Shown here: one piece after another, positions 23,403 through 34,897 of the stretch
How positions within the stretch are numbered: position 1 is the first letter of the stretch
Layout of the letters: every line of letters begins with the position of its first letter
NCBI GenBank assembly: GCA_936450465.1
Contig: OW388300.1
Location: 21,143,232 to 21,207,231, forward strand
Length of the DNA stretch: 64,000 nucleotides
Direction of reading: 5' to 3'
Origin: Gibbula magus
Taxonomy: Eukaryota > Mollusca > Gastropoda > Trochida > Trochidae
The notes under the pieces: generated by a model
Database searches by the model: none
The model's input: the letters and a program-made list of their open reading frames with translations, nothing else
Told to the model about the DNA's origin: nothing
Program-made: the position numbers and the translations under genes

Positions 23403-24599
23403 TTAAGATTAAGTTTGAGAAGTTGTGAGTTTAGCAGATAAATAGAATGTGAACTTAACTGAGCGAGTCAAAGTAGTTGAAAATTAAAATGTAAATTTAG
23501 CTCGGTGAATCACAGGAATGTAAGAAAAAAGTTACTTTTTTTCTGAGTACCGAATCGCCAATACTTTGAAGGGTGGGTTTTTGACAAATATAGAGTATAT
23601 ACACAAACAATTTTGTAACAGTATATAGTAATACTATAGTACTATACTTTTGAAACGTTTAGTCTGTATAGGATATATGTTTTTCTTAGATATGTCACCT
23701 AAAATTACTAATAGGACTTTCTTTCCGGAGGACTTTTTTTCCTAGGCAAATATAGGACTTTTCCTCCGGGACTTTTCTTCCGAGGAGCTACCTTCGTATG
23801 GCCATTTTAATGTGAACAATTCAAAATGGCCGTTCGAAGGGAAATAGACTAGCGTGGCTTAGCCGAACCATGTTCAACCGCTTTAAAACTCTTTATATTG
23901 ATTCAGGAGTATTATTTAGCCATTGGTAACTCTAGTTTGAGAGCAATTTATTTAAAGTAAGAACGATCGATGTGATACAGCGGTTTTAAAGAGACACTGC
24001 GTCGACATGTCATTGAGAACCATTTGGGAAGAGAGCGAGCCGACTTGCAGCGAGGCTTCTCGGCTCTGGGCAATGCTGTACTGTGCGGAGCTTTGAACTT
24101 CGCAGCACATTAGAGGCTGTAAACCTGTTTATGTGAGAGATATACCCATACTTTACTAAGTGTATCGAATGATACCCTTCAGTTTTCCCCTGGGGCCCTA
24201 ACGAGGCGAACTTACCCCACTTACGGTCGAGTGTAAATGGATACGATTTCATAAAATTTCTAAACAAATACTGTCAGCTGTACAAGTTTGTGTGTGGAAA
24301 CGCACAACCCAAATACGGCCTCCTCTGTAGCAAATCCCTGGTACGGGCTGCGTTCTATGGTTACCGATGTTCGGGGCTTGACATCTAATTTATATGGCAA
24401 AAATGACGGTATTGTCAATGGAAACGCACGTGCATCTCGCTGAAATGTACAGCTAACGCCCTAAACGGCATGGCTAATGTCAGTATGACCAAAGTTTAGA
24501 GAAAATAGAAGCAAGTTTCAGTATGTTAAGACATTTTGCACCCAAGATTAAATAACATTTATATATAAAAAGAATTACATAAAATTGTGAGGGGCAGAA

Positions 24600-25085
24600 A
24601 GCGAGTGTCCTGATTGGTTGCAATTGAATCTAGTTGTGCAATCAGCGACGTCGTTGTAAAAGTGGCATTTGCCAACGACACGTCATAATGATAAAATAAA
24701 CGTAAGGCTCTCGTTTCTCGTTTCGTGTGTTTTCATCGAAATATGCTATTTGATTTTGTGAAAACTATTGATCATAAACATAAATAAAAGAAGACCAAAT
24801 CAGAGACAAATACCAAAAACAGTTCATTTGCGTTACATATCAGACATATTCGAATGACATATGCTAATGAGCAAGACCCTTCAGATTAAATGGTTGGATC
24901 TTTGAAGTCACTCGGTCGACCGGTCAATGAAAAATGAGTTTTCATTGGTGAAGGAGCAGGGATACGGTATGAGATTTCGCTTTCCATCACTAGGGCACTT
25001 TTGTTCTGCTCTCAATTTCAAGCGAAAAACAACAGAGGATAGGATCGGAAATCTGAAGGGAGTAACCTCTGTGGGAAGAGAATGC
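24600..25085. repeat. Dispersed repeat related to the 18842-19226 MITE
   Basis: Bases 24600-24905 match the MITE interior in inverted orientation, and the right end GAGTAACCTCTGTGGGAAGA matches its terminus. The left terminus was not found, so this is a rearranged or longer member. It is repeated in copy 2 at about 37873-38358. Confidence 0.6.
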
Positions 25086-25629
25086 ATATACTCCTGCCGG
25101 TATTGTCTGTGGTCAGTGTGCAAGATACCCGCTGTTCATAAATGCAATGTGTAAAACTCAATATTGGTTAGAGATCATTCGTATGAATAAAAGCAGAATT
25201 CTCTTTAAAGTCTATAAAATGCATATGCACTATGATAACTGTAGTTATAATACATGTGCTTGATATAAAAGAACTATAGTTTTTCTAATGGCTCTGGTAA
25301 TGTCTGGGCGATCTGTTATACGGTTACTTTTTAAACGATTTTAAATCGGTTGCAATAAAAAAAAAATTCATAAACTCATATGTTAAATAACAGCTACCGA
25401 TATTGTGTACATTGTGGGAATTCAAAAGTCAATAATAAGATAATGAGAATACTTCAGTGACGTCACAGAAGTCATCGCTCCAGGGACCACAGCCCCGTAG
25501 ATGTTTGTTCTGATTGCCGGGGCTTAATTAGGCGGTTTTTTTAAAAAGCTGTATATAAGTAATTTACGGGCCGATTTCAGAAATTTAAAATCGAGCAATT
25601 GTCAATGAATCCGAATGTGACCATTTGTC

Positions 25630-26451
25630 TTTATTTCTATTCTTTAAAGTATAATGAAGGGAGATGGCAAAATATAAAATTAACGGAACATATCTGTCCA
25701 TGTTGTAATTTAGGAATAGAAGACGAGTACCATGTTTTATTCCTATGAAGGAGTCAAAAAGTCAGTGTCTTCTTTTCTTCGCAACTTTAACACCATTTTT
25801 AGACCCATCCTTCCTTTTAACATATCAATAATAACCAACAAACAAAGCTCTCAAATTTACATTACTTTATTGGATCCAAAATTCATAAAAATCAAAACTC
25901 TTTCGAAATTGGAAATTCACTTACAACATGAGTACACTGACACAGAGTGGACAAATATCAATCTTATGGCGAAAAGATGTACACAGAGTAGTGAACTAAG
26001 ATGGTTTCAGTTTAAGATCATACACAATATTCTTAGTACTAATCAATAAGTATGTAAGATGGGATACGTAGAATCCTCTACGTGCTCATTATGTAATATT
26101 CACCTAAAACCATCTCGCATGTTCTTTATGCCTGTCAATATACAAAAATCATATGGAGACAATTAAGAGAATGGCTTGCAAAATATTGATTTTAATGAAG
26201 AAAATATACTGTTTGGATTTAAGGGAATTAAAAATAACCCTTTAAACGCAATAATTTTTGTAACAAAATTGATGCTTTATAGATGCAGTATTAATAAAAT
26301 GAAACCAAATTTCAAACCTATACAACATATTATCAAACAACCAAATTCATTGCATTCTCCAACTGTAAATGTGCAAGCTTTCACAACTTCTGGTCATCTC
26401 TCCATATGCTTTTTAAAAACCCTTTTAAACTTAAATGTGACATCTGAATGA
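25630..26451 (+). pseudogene. LINE ORF2 C-terminal fragments
   Basis: Two adjacent pieces. Bases 25645-25737 read GRWQNIKLTEHICPCCNLG then EDEYHVLFL, a zinc-binding C-terminal module of LINE-type polyproteins, ended by a TGA. Bases 25732-26049 and 26176-26451, in different frames, contain SSELRWFQFKIIHNILSTNQ and ENILFGFKG, which match the C-terminal zf-RVT region of L1/Tx1-like ORF2. No catalytic domain is present. The same pieces recur in copy 2. Confidence 0.65.
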
Positions 26452-27153
26452 CACATGTATGTGTATCTATATGCGCATGCATTTTATGTCAACGTTGTTA
26501 TAAGTGAATGGAAATGTACCGACAAAAATGGGGGGGAATGTTTTGCTCTCAACTACTTATAATGATACACTTATGAGAAATCGTTTTAAATATTTAAACC
26601 ATGTCTATTGAAAAAGGGAATCAAATTGCGTGCCATTGGACCCGAGAGTTATAGTATTCACCATGTATTGTAACATTGTATCAATGTATTGTACTCAAAT
26701 TAAGGATGGAATGTACAAATTTGTAAATATGCATTAATTTTGTACACGGCCTGTGGCCTTTTCATTTGATATTGGAAACTCGTGGAATATGTTACTCAAA
26801 TGTTAGCTTTATAACGTTCTGTCGAATTTGTAAAGATAATTTGGATAATTGTCAAACCTTTGGCTGTCTTAGATAATTAATGAATGTCAATTTAGTCATC
26901 AGTTTGGAATTATGGAATATTAAAATGTCACAATTTATACAGATAGCTCTGATGGTTTCTCTGATGAACTCTTTTAGTGATTGGAGGCTGCATTAGAGTT
27001 GCATATCGAGAGTTTGTTCACCTGCTTGTTTATTTCAGTGCAAATATAATGCAAATTAGAATGTCTTTGAAGCATCGTACCAACGCGAAAACTAAACCGA
27101 TCACTTGAATTCGCATTTTTGCATTATAGGCAATAAGTTGTGTATTCCATGTT

Positions 27154-27813
27154 CCGTATTTCCTCTAATACAACCCCGGGGTTCTATTTCATTCAACACC
27201 CCTTACCTCCGGGTTTTATTAGAGACCCGGGTTGTATTGGAGGCCGGGTTATATGTTTTCACGTTTATAATCTTCTTAGGGTGACTTATCGTAAAAGGAG
27301 AATTAACTGAACAAGACGGATACTTGTTATCATGGATCTGTTTAAGTTGAATCTCTCACGGTCACACCAATATTTCCCCTCAAAACGAGGGTATAACTAC
27401 CGTATTTCCTCTAATACAACCCCGGGGTTCTATTTCATTCAGCACCCCCTTACCCCCCGGGTTCTATTAGAGACCCGGGTTGTATTGGAGGCCGGGTTAT
27501 ATTTTTTCATACATGAATTGACGTTTATATTCTTCTTGGGGTGACCTATTGTAAAAGGAGAATTTATTGAACAAGACGAATATTTGTTATCATGGACCTG
27601 TCTTGCTGAATCTCACATGGTCATCCCAATATTTCTCCTCAAATCGAGTGTATAACTATTTTATATTGCAACACGGGGTATTCAGTTGTTACGTAAAAAC
27701 GGGGTTCTAATATAGAGACCCGGGTTCTATTGGAGACCCGGGTTGTATTTACCTCAGCACCCCTTACCCCCCGGGTTTTATTGGAGGCCCGGTTTGTAAT
27801 AGAGGAAATATGG
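27154..27813. repeat. Terminal-inverted-repeat element with palindromic CCCGGG core
   Basis: Ends are inverted: CCGTATTTCCTCTAATACAA at the left and TTGTAATAGAGGAAATATGG at the right. The interior repeats the left end at about 27402 and carries many ACCCGGGTT palindromes. No credible coding region. It recurs unchanged in copy 2. Confidence 0.65.
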
Positions 27814-28120
27814 TAATCTGATAATGCCTTATCGTAAACAGTTACAGTTTTGGCAGCTCTTGGGAATGATCAGGTGTCAATCTTTTCAAAACTACAGTTT
27901 TTATTTTCTTCTGTGAAATATTTAGTAAGTATCAACTTGATCAAACATATACATCATATATTACCTCGTATACACATTCAATGTATTTTTGTATTAATTT
28001 ATTCTCATTTAGTCGATGAACAAATGTATTGACGAGTTAATGAAATTTCAAATTTCAAATTTCGACCACTTCTTTGTATATAATTATTCCAAATTAAACA
28101 AGATGTGTTTGTTAAACACG

Positions 28121-28682
28121 GATGCCCCCGGATATACTAAAGTTATGGCCAAGGTTAAAGATTTCTGAATATTGTCCACTCCGGCAAGGTCAAGATCACA
28201 AGATCAAATATGATGACCTCATCTGAAAGGTCTCATCACAAGGTATGCACATGCCAAGTATGAAAGCCCTAGCTCTGAGCAATCCAAAGTTATGGCCAAG
28301 GTTAACGTTTTCTAAATATTGTCCACTGAGGCAAGGTCAAGGTAACATGGTCAAATATGATGACGTCATCTGAAGGTCTCATCACAAGGCATGCACATGC
28401 CAAGTATGAAAGCCGTAACTCTTAAGAATCAAAAGTGATGGCCAAGGTGAAAGTTTTCTTAAAATGTTCAGTGCGGCAAGGTCAAGGTCACAAGGTCAAA
28501 TGTGATGACCTCATCTAAAAGGTCTCATCACAAGGTATGCACATGCCAAGTATGAAAGCCCTAGCTCTGAGCAATCCAAAGTTATGGCCAAGGTTAAAGT
28601 TTTTGTGGACAAACACACAGACAGACGGACAGACGGACAGGTGAAAAACAATATACCCCCGGAATCTCCGATTCGGGGGCAT
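28121..28682. repeat. 146-bp tandem-core element, copy 1 (about 3 units)
   Basis: Units of 146-147 bases start GTTATGGCCAAGG at 28142, 28289, 28435 and 28581. The element begins ATGCCCCCG and ends in a hairpin CCCCCGGAATC/GATTCGGGGG followed by CAT, so its ends are inverted. A GACAGACG simple repeat precedes the hairpin. The plan of a tandem core between fixed flanks recalls bivalve elements such as pearl. The units carry AGGTCA half-sites, for example CAAGGTCAAGGTCACAAG. Confidence 0.75.
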
Positions 28683-28875
28683 ACAAAACCATGTACTACT
28701 GACAGGATATTTACACACATTATTTACACATTGGTATAGGATGGTTCGTTGTCATTATATATGACACCATTTTTTGACGTTACAATAAACATCACATTTA
28801 TATGAAATTTGCACTAAGAAACACATGTAGGTACACAAACATTCGGTATAAAGCTGTACACGAGGAGAGGCAGCT

Positions 28876-29121
28876 GTGGATCAAAGAATCCAGAGGCTGA
28901 CAAGGGCTATGAGGAGACGGTTGCAGGCCAATCTGCTTAAAATCGACCGTTTTTCGAGAAATAAAAGTAGCAAAACAGTGCCTCTTCCTAGGTGTGAACT
29001 CATATCATTCGGAGGTTCCTCGTCAGACTGTCTGATAACAGCCCGAAGGCTCGCATGTTCTGACGCTATTCAGGTAGCCCATCAGAAAAAGTCCAACATA
29101 GCTTACGGCACAAGAAGCTAG
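28876..29121 (+). pseudogene. Possible Tc1-type transposase C-terminal scrap
   Basis: The start, DQRIQRLTRAMRRRLQANL, resembles the C-terminal end of Tc1-type transposases (compare NDVRRLIFSMRRRLTACI in the 19954-20977 gene). The remaining 60 residues match nothing I recognise. It occurs three times in the window, at 28876, 42295 and 43542, almost unchanged. Confidence 0.4.
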
Positions 29122-30732
29122 GGGCATATTTTCGTCGTTTTCCGTAACATGAGGAACGTGTTAACGAATGATTCTGAATGATATTAAAACAGTGACCATT
29201 GAAAACAATAATGTGACTGGTCAGTTATGTGATTGGGTTTTGACAACACTAAACAGGTGCAGAACACGTGCCAATACGGGTGTTCTCAGATCTTGTAGAG
29301 AGAATTTACATAACCTGTTCACATCCCGGTAGATGCATTATTACGGAATTCTATTCCCCGCAACGAGGTTCATTTTTAATCAAACTTGATGAAGGCTTTC
29401 CTCCAGGGACGGATCAGATAGACCCGATATTGATTTGTAAGTGTGAGAATACACTGAGGAACCTGTTAATGCTGTTATGTGACCATTCTTGCTAACACTG
29501 TTGTCACCAGCACCATATTTTTTGTTTACGTATTGTGTTCTTCATGGAAGCCATGTATTACATTATTAAGAAGGACTCCAACTTTATTGTCGATTTTCGT
29601 TGATCAAATTATCACACAATTCTTAACTAATCGTGTGTAACCGGAACCACAATAATGATAAGATTAACGATAATCATCAAGAATAAATACAGAGATGTAC
29701 TTTACTGATTCCCACGTGTATAAGATGGAGACAAATAAGGGTTACTTTAAATTTCTACCTTTTGTTTTCAACATTTTGTATTGCGTATTCAAAATAGTTG
29801 TCATTCAAGCCAACGGATATAAGTATCCGTCAGCCTTTTTACTCTTTCGTTTTCTAAGATTTGGGATGGGGATTTGGTTAGTTTTGAACAAAAAGTATAA
29901 AATGCCAATAGCAAATAAAGCACAGTCAAACTTTAGTATAATCTCACCTTGTATTTTTGTTATTTTGTATGGCTATGACATGCATCCTTACACTATATCT
30001 AAAATGGTGAAAAACGTTATGAAAATGATATTTTGGCTTTCTAGTTATGTAAACTAAAACTACACCAATGATGTTAAGATATACTTTTATAAAAGCTGGA
30101 TTTAGACAAAAGAAGTATTTGAGCACCTGAAGTAATACAAGACAGAGAAGTTTGTTTGGGTCAACTGAAAGTTTCGACTTGAATACATTATTGATTTAAA
30201 CGTCTAGAAATATCTCGAAGTCTAATGGTTCTAAAATGTCATAAAAATACTTCAATAGTTGATAATGTTAGATACTCCAAGACAAAAAAGACTTTTGTCT
30301 TGAAATAACGTCAAGAAATATTTCTAACAATTCAAATGTTGATAAAAGCAGAACGATTCAAAATGAGAATGTAAATAGTCTCTAAATGAGGCAATTAAGA
30401 TTGTAATACGATACAAATTGTTTTCTCGAAATATTAGTTGATTGTTATAACTATAATTCATCATTTTGAAAAAGCCCCTGTCGTTTGCATGTAAATAAAT
30501 AACGATACAGCTATGCATAGTTATACTCTATGAGCTGTTTCAACATGGACACAAAAATTAACATCCTTGAAAAAATTAACATCACAGAAAAAAAATTAAA
30601 CTTTGTAGCTCATTGTGTGTCAGCCACTGTCACGGTGCTGCAGCTTGTATAATTTATTAAGGGATAGCTGAAAGATCAATATTTTAGCGTCTGCATGGGC
30701 ATACGCAAGGAGACGGCTAGGAAGAGACATAC
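29122..30732. other. Non-coding stretch upstream of the copy 1 gene
   Basis: No supported gene. A 120-codon ORF at 29695-30057 is truncated in copy 2 and has no family features. The 5' flank of the propeller gene has a TATAATTTA near 30648, about 85 bases before the ATG, which could be a core promoter element. Confidence 0.4.
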
Positions 30733-31851
30733 ATGATGCAAGCCATGGCTCGCCCAAGTTCTGTCTATCACGTTCGTATGATGGGCATTTTCGTTTTGGT
30801 TTTAGTGGCTTTTACAAACCACGCGTATGTGACTAACATCACCTGTAAAACAGCTATTCATATTGGATGCATGAGAACCCCAGGATGTGTCCTACCAAAT
30901 CTTAATTCCGGGAAGGTGTACAGGCAGGAGGAAAGGAACCTCAATACAAGCCTGATAAAGAACTATGTAGTGACTCTTATGAAGAAGAGCTATGAGACAG
31001 TTACCAACCCCAAAACGTGGTTTCTCATGGTTGACAGAGAACGAAATCAAAATAGCAGGGAAGTTCTTAACATTTCAATGACATCTGATGTAAGAGAAAA
31101 GACTGGTGTTATCATCAAAGAAAACATATCTTCAATGGTTTATGAACAAGCAACGAATACTCTTTACTGGTCTGAAACCAGAGGTGTTTTCAGGCAAATC
31201 ATGAAGGCCAAGTCATCGAAGATACTTATAACAAAGAGCAATACTGACAAACTGACTATGTACAAGGATACACTGTTTCTTGTTGTGTTTAGAGCAGGAT
31301 ATTCTTACATAGACAGATACATGGTAGAGTTAGGTAGATACGAGAATAAGTGGCATAAATTAGGATACGGAATATGTTCTGATCTAAACGTACGAGGAAA
31401 TATGATATGCTGGATCCGTCGTTATTATAGATCTAAACAATGTACCTTACAATGTGTTGATATCACGGCGAAACACAAAATAATAAACCACAAAAGTCTT
31501 GTACTCATGTATGGAATTTCACTGATAGCGACCACTGGGGCTTCACTATTTTCTTGGACTGAGAAGATAGGATTCCAAACATACATTATCAGAGTGACAA
31601 TGTATGATGCGAAAAGAAACATTGTTTGTGAAGCAATCGGTTCCGAATTTAAAAATCTCGAGTCCACGTACCTTGTTGGTGACCTGATCTTCTATACATT
31701 TCAGGATTCAAATAGAGTGGAAGCAAGACAGATAAACAAGAATTGCCTTGTTGGTGTGAAAGTTTTTACAACAGAGGATCTCACGTCATATAGAGAAACG
31801 AATCAGACGATGGTATTGGTAATTCCTGAAACAAATTATATGTATTCGTAG
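30733..31851 (+). CDS. Secreted YWTD-like beta-propeller protein, copy 1 (372 aa)
   Basis: Intact single-exon gene. The N-terminus has a signal peptide: basic residues, then MMGIFVLVLVAFTNHA, with probable cleavage before residue 33. Initiation at an internal Met (MMGIF) would give a more typical signal. The mature part has nine cysteines and five N-glycosylation sequons (NIT, NTS, NIS twice, NQT), and no transmembrane segment. Sequence around residues 135-155 (SMVYEQATNTLYWSETRGVF) resembles an LDL-receptor class B (YWTD) blade. Weaker blade-like repeats follow: MICWIRRYY, SLFSWTEKIG and LIFYTFQDS. This suggests an extracellular six-bladed propeller; ligand and role are unknown. I do not recognise an orthologue. 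The paralogue at 45093-46217 is about 94 percent identical. AATAAA follows at 32083. Confidence 0.85.
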   Translation: MMQAMARPSSVYHVRMMGIFVLVLVAFTNHAYVTNITCKTAIHIGCMRTPGCVLPNLNSGKVYRQEERNLNTSLIKNYVVTLMKKSYETVTNPKTWFLMVDRERNQNSREVLNISMTSDVREKTGVIIKENISSMVYEQATNTLYWSETRGVFRQIMKAKSSKILITKSNTDKLTMYKDTLFLVVFRAGYSYIDRYMVELGRYENKWHKLGYGICSDLNVRGNMICWIRRYYRSKQCTLQCVDITAKHKIINHKSLVLMYGISLIATTGASLFSWTEKIGFQTYIIRVTMYDAKRNIVCEAIGSEFKNLESTYLVGDLIFYTFQDSNRVEARQINKNCLVGVKVFTTEDLTSYRETNQTMVLVIPETNYMYS

Positions 31852-32082
31852 ATTTAAACTTAATACTTTAACACATGTGTTCTTACAAACAATATTAGCT
31901 TTTCAAGAATCCACAACATAATTCTTAGATATATGTTACATGTCTCCGCTAAAGATGTATGTTTCAAAAGAGGTGTTGAACATGTGACTAGGGAGCTGTT
32001 TCCTAAAACAAGCATATTTTACTCTTCAAAATTGGATTGAGTTACAAAACGTAGATTGAATCATGGAGAGATGGGACGATGA

Positions 32083-32088
32083 AATAAA
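32083..32088 (+). terminator. Polyadenylation signal AATAAA, copy 1 gene
   Basis: AATAAA lies 232 bases after the stop codon. The aligned site in copy 2 (46449-46454) reads AATATA. Use of this site is inferred. Confidence 0.45.
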
Positions 32089-33751
32089 ATATTTTAGAAT
32101 TCCTTTAGTTTTTTAAGATATTGGTTAGCTATGTCTTTTTACAAAATATGTAAGTAGTAATTCTGGGGATCACCAAATGAGGTAAAGAGTTATCAATACT
32201 AATAATAATACTCCCGTCAGCACATAATGCTATTTTTGATCGATTTGATCTTTTAAAATGAAGAGTGCGCTTTCAATGAATTAACTCAGAGATACATTTT
32301 AATCACTGAAGGGGATATACGGTACGTCTATAATTTGAAAATTATTGACCAACCAAAAGAAATAGATAGGAAAGAATAGGACTTTTTAAATTTTTTAAAT
32401 TTCATTTTTATCAACATTTTTTGCATATTCAACAGAATTTTTCACTGACACATAGTTTAGATATTGCTGAAATGTAATATAATGCATCAGTTGAATAAAC
32501 AAACAAATTCAGAATTAAAATAAGGAGATCACCAGACTTTGTTCATTAATTTGACGTCATTTTTTAATTTATCTACCTCAATGTAAAAATCTGACGTCAC
32601 GGCGGTTTTGATGATTTCAAATGTAACTTTAACGGCCTATCTGTAATTGTTATTGAACATACACATAATCTAAGTGGTGGAAGGCAGCTATCAATTGATT
32701 GTATCAGGCGGTTTTAATTTGTCACTGACTTGATATATATATAGAATACTAAACGATGTCCCGTTTGATAACATTTTTATGAAACGAATGGATGGTTTGA
32801 TATTTTAACGAGCGAAAGCGAGTTAAATACCGATGCCATTCACGAGTTTCATAAACATGTAATCAAACGGGACTGAGTTAGTATTTTATTTATTACTCAA
32901 TGATGTAAATAGCGCTGAATTGCAAGGAAATCGTTTTTAGTGACGCTTACTTGCAAAGAGGTCACCCGCTATTGCAGTCGCGCGGCTATATTGTGACGTC
33001 AACATAAAACGACTATGACGTCACGCGCCGATTATGACGTTACGGCAGCACGCGGTGGTATCACACATGTGTGTAAACAACTCGTTGTAATCTAATGCGT
33101 GATCTCACCACGGTTAAGTAATAAGTATGTGTAACACACTGGAGAACATATTTACCGCAATATAGGTGACGTTGACGTTATGCGGCATGTCGTATAATGA
33201 CCATTTAAATGTGTTACGGTAAAGTTACGGTTTTCTTCTGTTTGGAGAAGTCATTACTTCAAATGTATAATTCAAATGTAATGCATTATTTCGAGACCTA
33301 TTCACACCTAATTTTGTATCAAAATGTTACCATAAGCGAGTTCAATTTCTATCTCTCCTTAGCAGGTCTAACTCTGTGAGCAAGCTTGTTTTGGAAACAG
33401 GCCAAGCAATGACCAAAACAGATTTAAAGATTTATCCTATTTCTGACCTCTTATAACTTCGTAGGTGACGTTATTGGGTTTCATGGCATTTCAAGAAGAT
33501 TTTATTTGCATCCTAGGCCGCTGGTTTTATTGTAGGGAGAAAGCCTTCAACACCATTATGGCTATGTGTTTTAGTGAAAAGCGGACCTCTGCTGAAATCG
33601 AGTGTATCTTTGCACTAAAATTTGACTACACGTAAAACAGTTTTCAACGGCAAAAACTGAGATTTGACTCTGGATAGTTCACTCCAGAATGGAAAACGGT
33701 ATATATCCAGCGTACTCTGATATCACTGTAGAAGACCTGTGATATATAGAG
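32089..33751. other. Non-coding sequence with CRE-type palindromes
   Basis: No gene. Perfect TGACGTCA palindromes occur at 32552, 32592, 32994 and 33016, with more at 33965 and 33987. A foldback hairpin lies at 32758-32873. Confidence 0.5.
32758..32873. repeat. Foldback hairpin, copy 1
   Basis: Arms GTCCCGTTTGATAACATTTT and its near-complement ending CAAACGGGAC enclose a second, inner inverted repeat TTAAC-GAGCGAAAGCGA-GTTAA. The copy 2 member is at 47128-47243. Confidence 0.7.
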
Positions 33752-33879
33752 GATATCTGTCTTTTCTTGACAAATACCATGTTTGTCTCAAAGTTGTTAG
33801 CTAGAAAAGTAGATATTTCACGAATGGCGCAGCCACGAGATGAGATAAACATGGTATTTGTCAAGGAAAACAGATGTTC
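33752..33879. repeat. Inverted repeat with 39-base arms, copy 1
   Basis: The left arm 33752-33790 (with CTTGACAAATACCATGTTTG) and right arm 33841-33879 are nearly perfect complements around a 50-base loop. The counterpart in copy 2 is at about 48615-48741. Confidence 0.7.
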
Positions 33880-33998
33880 TATTTCTTATATCATTATTTC
33901 TGTGTTTTATGTTGACGTGGAGTGATTTCAACGGTACATGTACAGCCTTCGCAAGCCGACAATATGACGTCATAAAATTTTCCCGATGACGTCACACG

Positions 33999-34054
33999 AG
34001 TGGCGATAAAGTTTATCGTCACTCAGTAGAGTGGCGATAAATGTTATCGCCACT
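33999..34054. repeat. Twin palindromes AGTGGCGATAA...TTATCGCCACT
   Basis: Two 25-base near-palindromes stand side by side, 33999-34023 and 34030-34054, each able to form a stem of about 11 bases. They are kept in copy 2 at 48860-48915. Confidence 0.65.
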
Positions 34055-34134
34055 GTATCTTGATAGAGGGTTTATTTCACTGATGGAATTGAGATTCTCA
34101 CTCTCAATTTTGTGATAAAAGCATGTATGGCTAC

Positions 34135-34523
34135 ATTCTCGGTTACCCGCGGTTTTATATTTGCTCCGTTACTTTCCATTATATCATCAATGGGAAACCT
34201 TATCAGGGGAAACTGTTCTCAAATTACCCGCCCTTGGCCAGCGTGACGAAGTCAGTAACCAAAGAAAATGCTCAATTGGATAAGACGGAAATGGCCAAGG
34301 GAGATAACCGTCGACGGAGGGCTAACACAATGACCTCGCTTGCTTTGAAACGAAGTGATATGAATTGTCATTAGCTCGCAGGTCCAAGCTGCTTACCAGT
34401 TTGATTGGCTCACGCCGGCCAAGGGCGGGTAATTTGAGTACAGATTTCTCTGATAAGGTTTCCCGTGGGTGATATAGTGGAGAGTAACGGAGCATATATA
34501 AAACCATGGGTAACCGAGGAGGG
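34135..34523. mobile_element. 389-bp MITE present only in copy 1, 9-bp TSD
   Basis: Arms of about 110 bases are imperfect inverted repeats (left CTCGGTTACCCGCGGTTTTA, right complement with TGGGTAACCGAGG). Flanks are TATGGCTAC at 34126-34134 and TATGACTAC at 34524-34532. Copy 2 has a single TACGGCTAC at the matching place (about 48990), so it is the empty site. A half-copy of the same family lies at about 55421-55503. The 9-bp duplication suggests a Mutator-like mobiliser. Confidence 0.8.
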
Positions 34524-34837
34524 TATGACTACCATGTGTTGTGTTCTGGAACCTTGGAACCTCTTCTAGCAATGGTGTTACATATGTCACAAGTTACTAA
34601 GCTCAGGATGTTGTATTGAATTATTTAAGGATTGACTTCCAAATGTATTATGTTCTTGCATGGAGGTAAAAACGCCGTGCAGTCTGTGAAAAATAACATC
34701 GCAACCGACCATGGACCTCACGTCATTGGGGCGTGGCGAAATATGATGTGAGGTCACGAAATTCAGTTTATGCAGGTATGGACTAAATAAAGCACCATAC
34801 AGGAAGAACAACACATACCATTTAATGTGTTTGTGTG

Positions 34838-34897
34838 TGACAAGGCATGAATCGAACCTGGACGCCATGGACGCTCTAGCAACTGAGCTACATCATT
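34838..34897 (-). repeat. tRNA-like SINE head, copy 1
   Basis: On the minus strand, GATGTAGCTCAGTTGCTAGA (box A) and GGTTCGATTC (box B) lie about 30 bases apart. There is no variable loop and no good anticodon arm, so this is a SINE head. The counterpart is at 49328-49386. Confidence 0.6.

Noticed and set aside
28180..28640. CRISPR-like array
   Set aside because: The 146-bp units are contiguous tandem repeats without unique spacers, in a eukaryotic mobile-element context.
29695..30057. 120-codon plus-strand ORF between duplicated elements
   Set aside because: Its counterpart in copy 2 is cut about halfway and no family features are visible; composition is ordinary AT-rich sequence.
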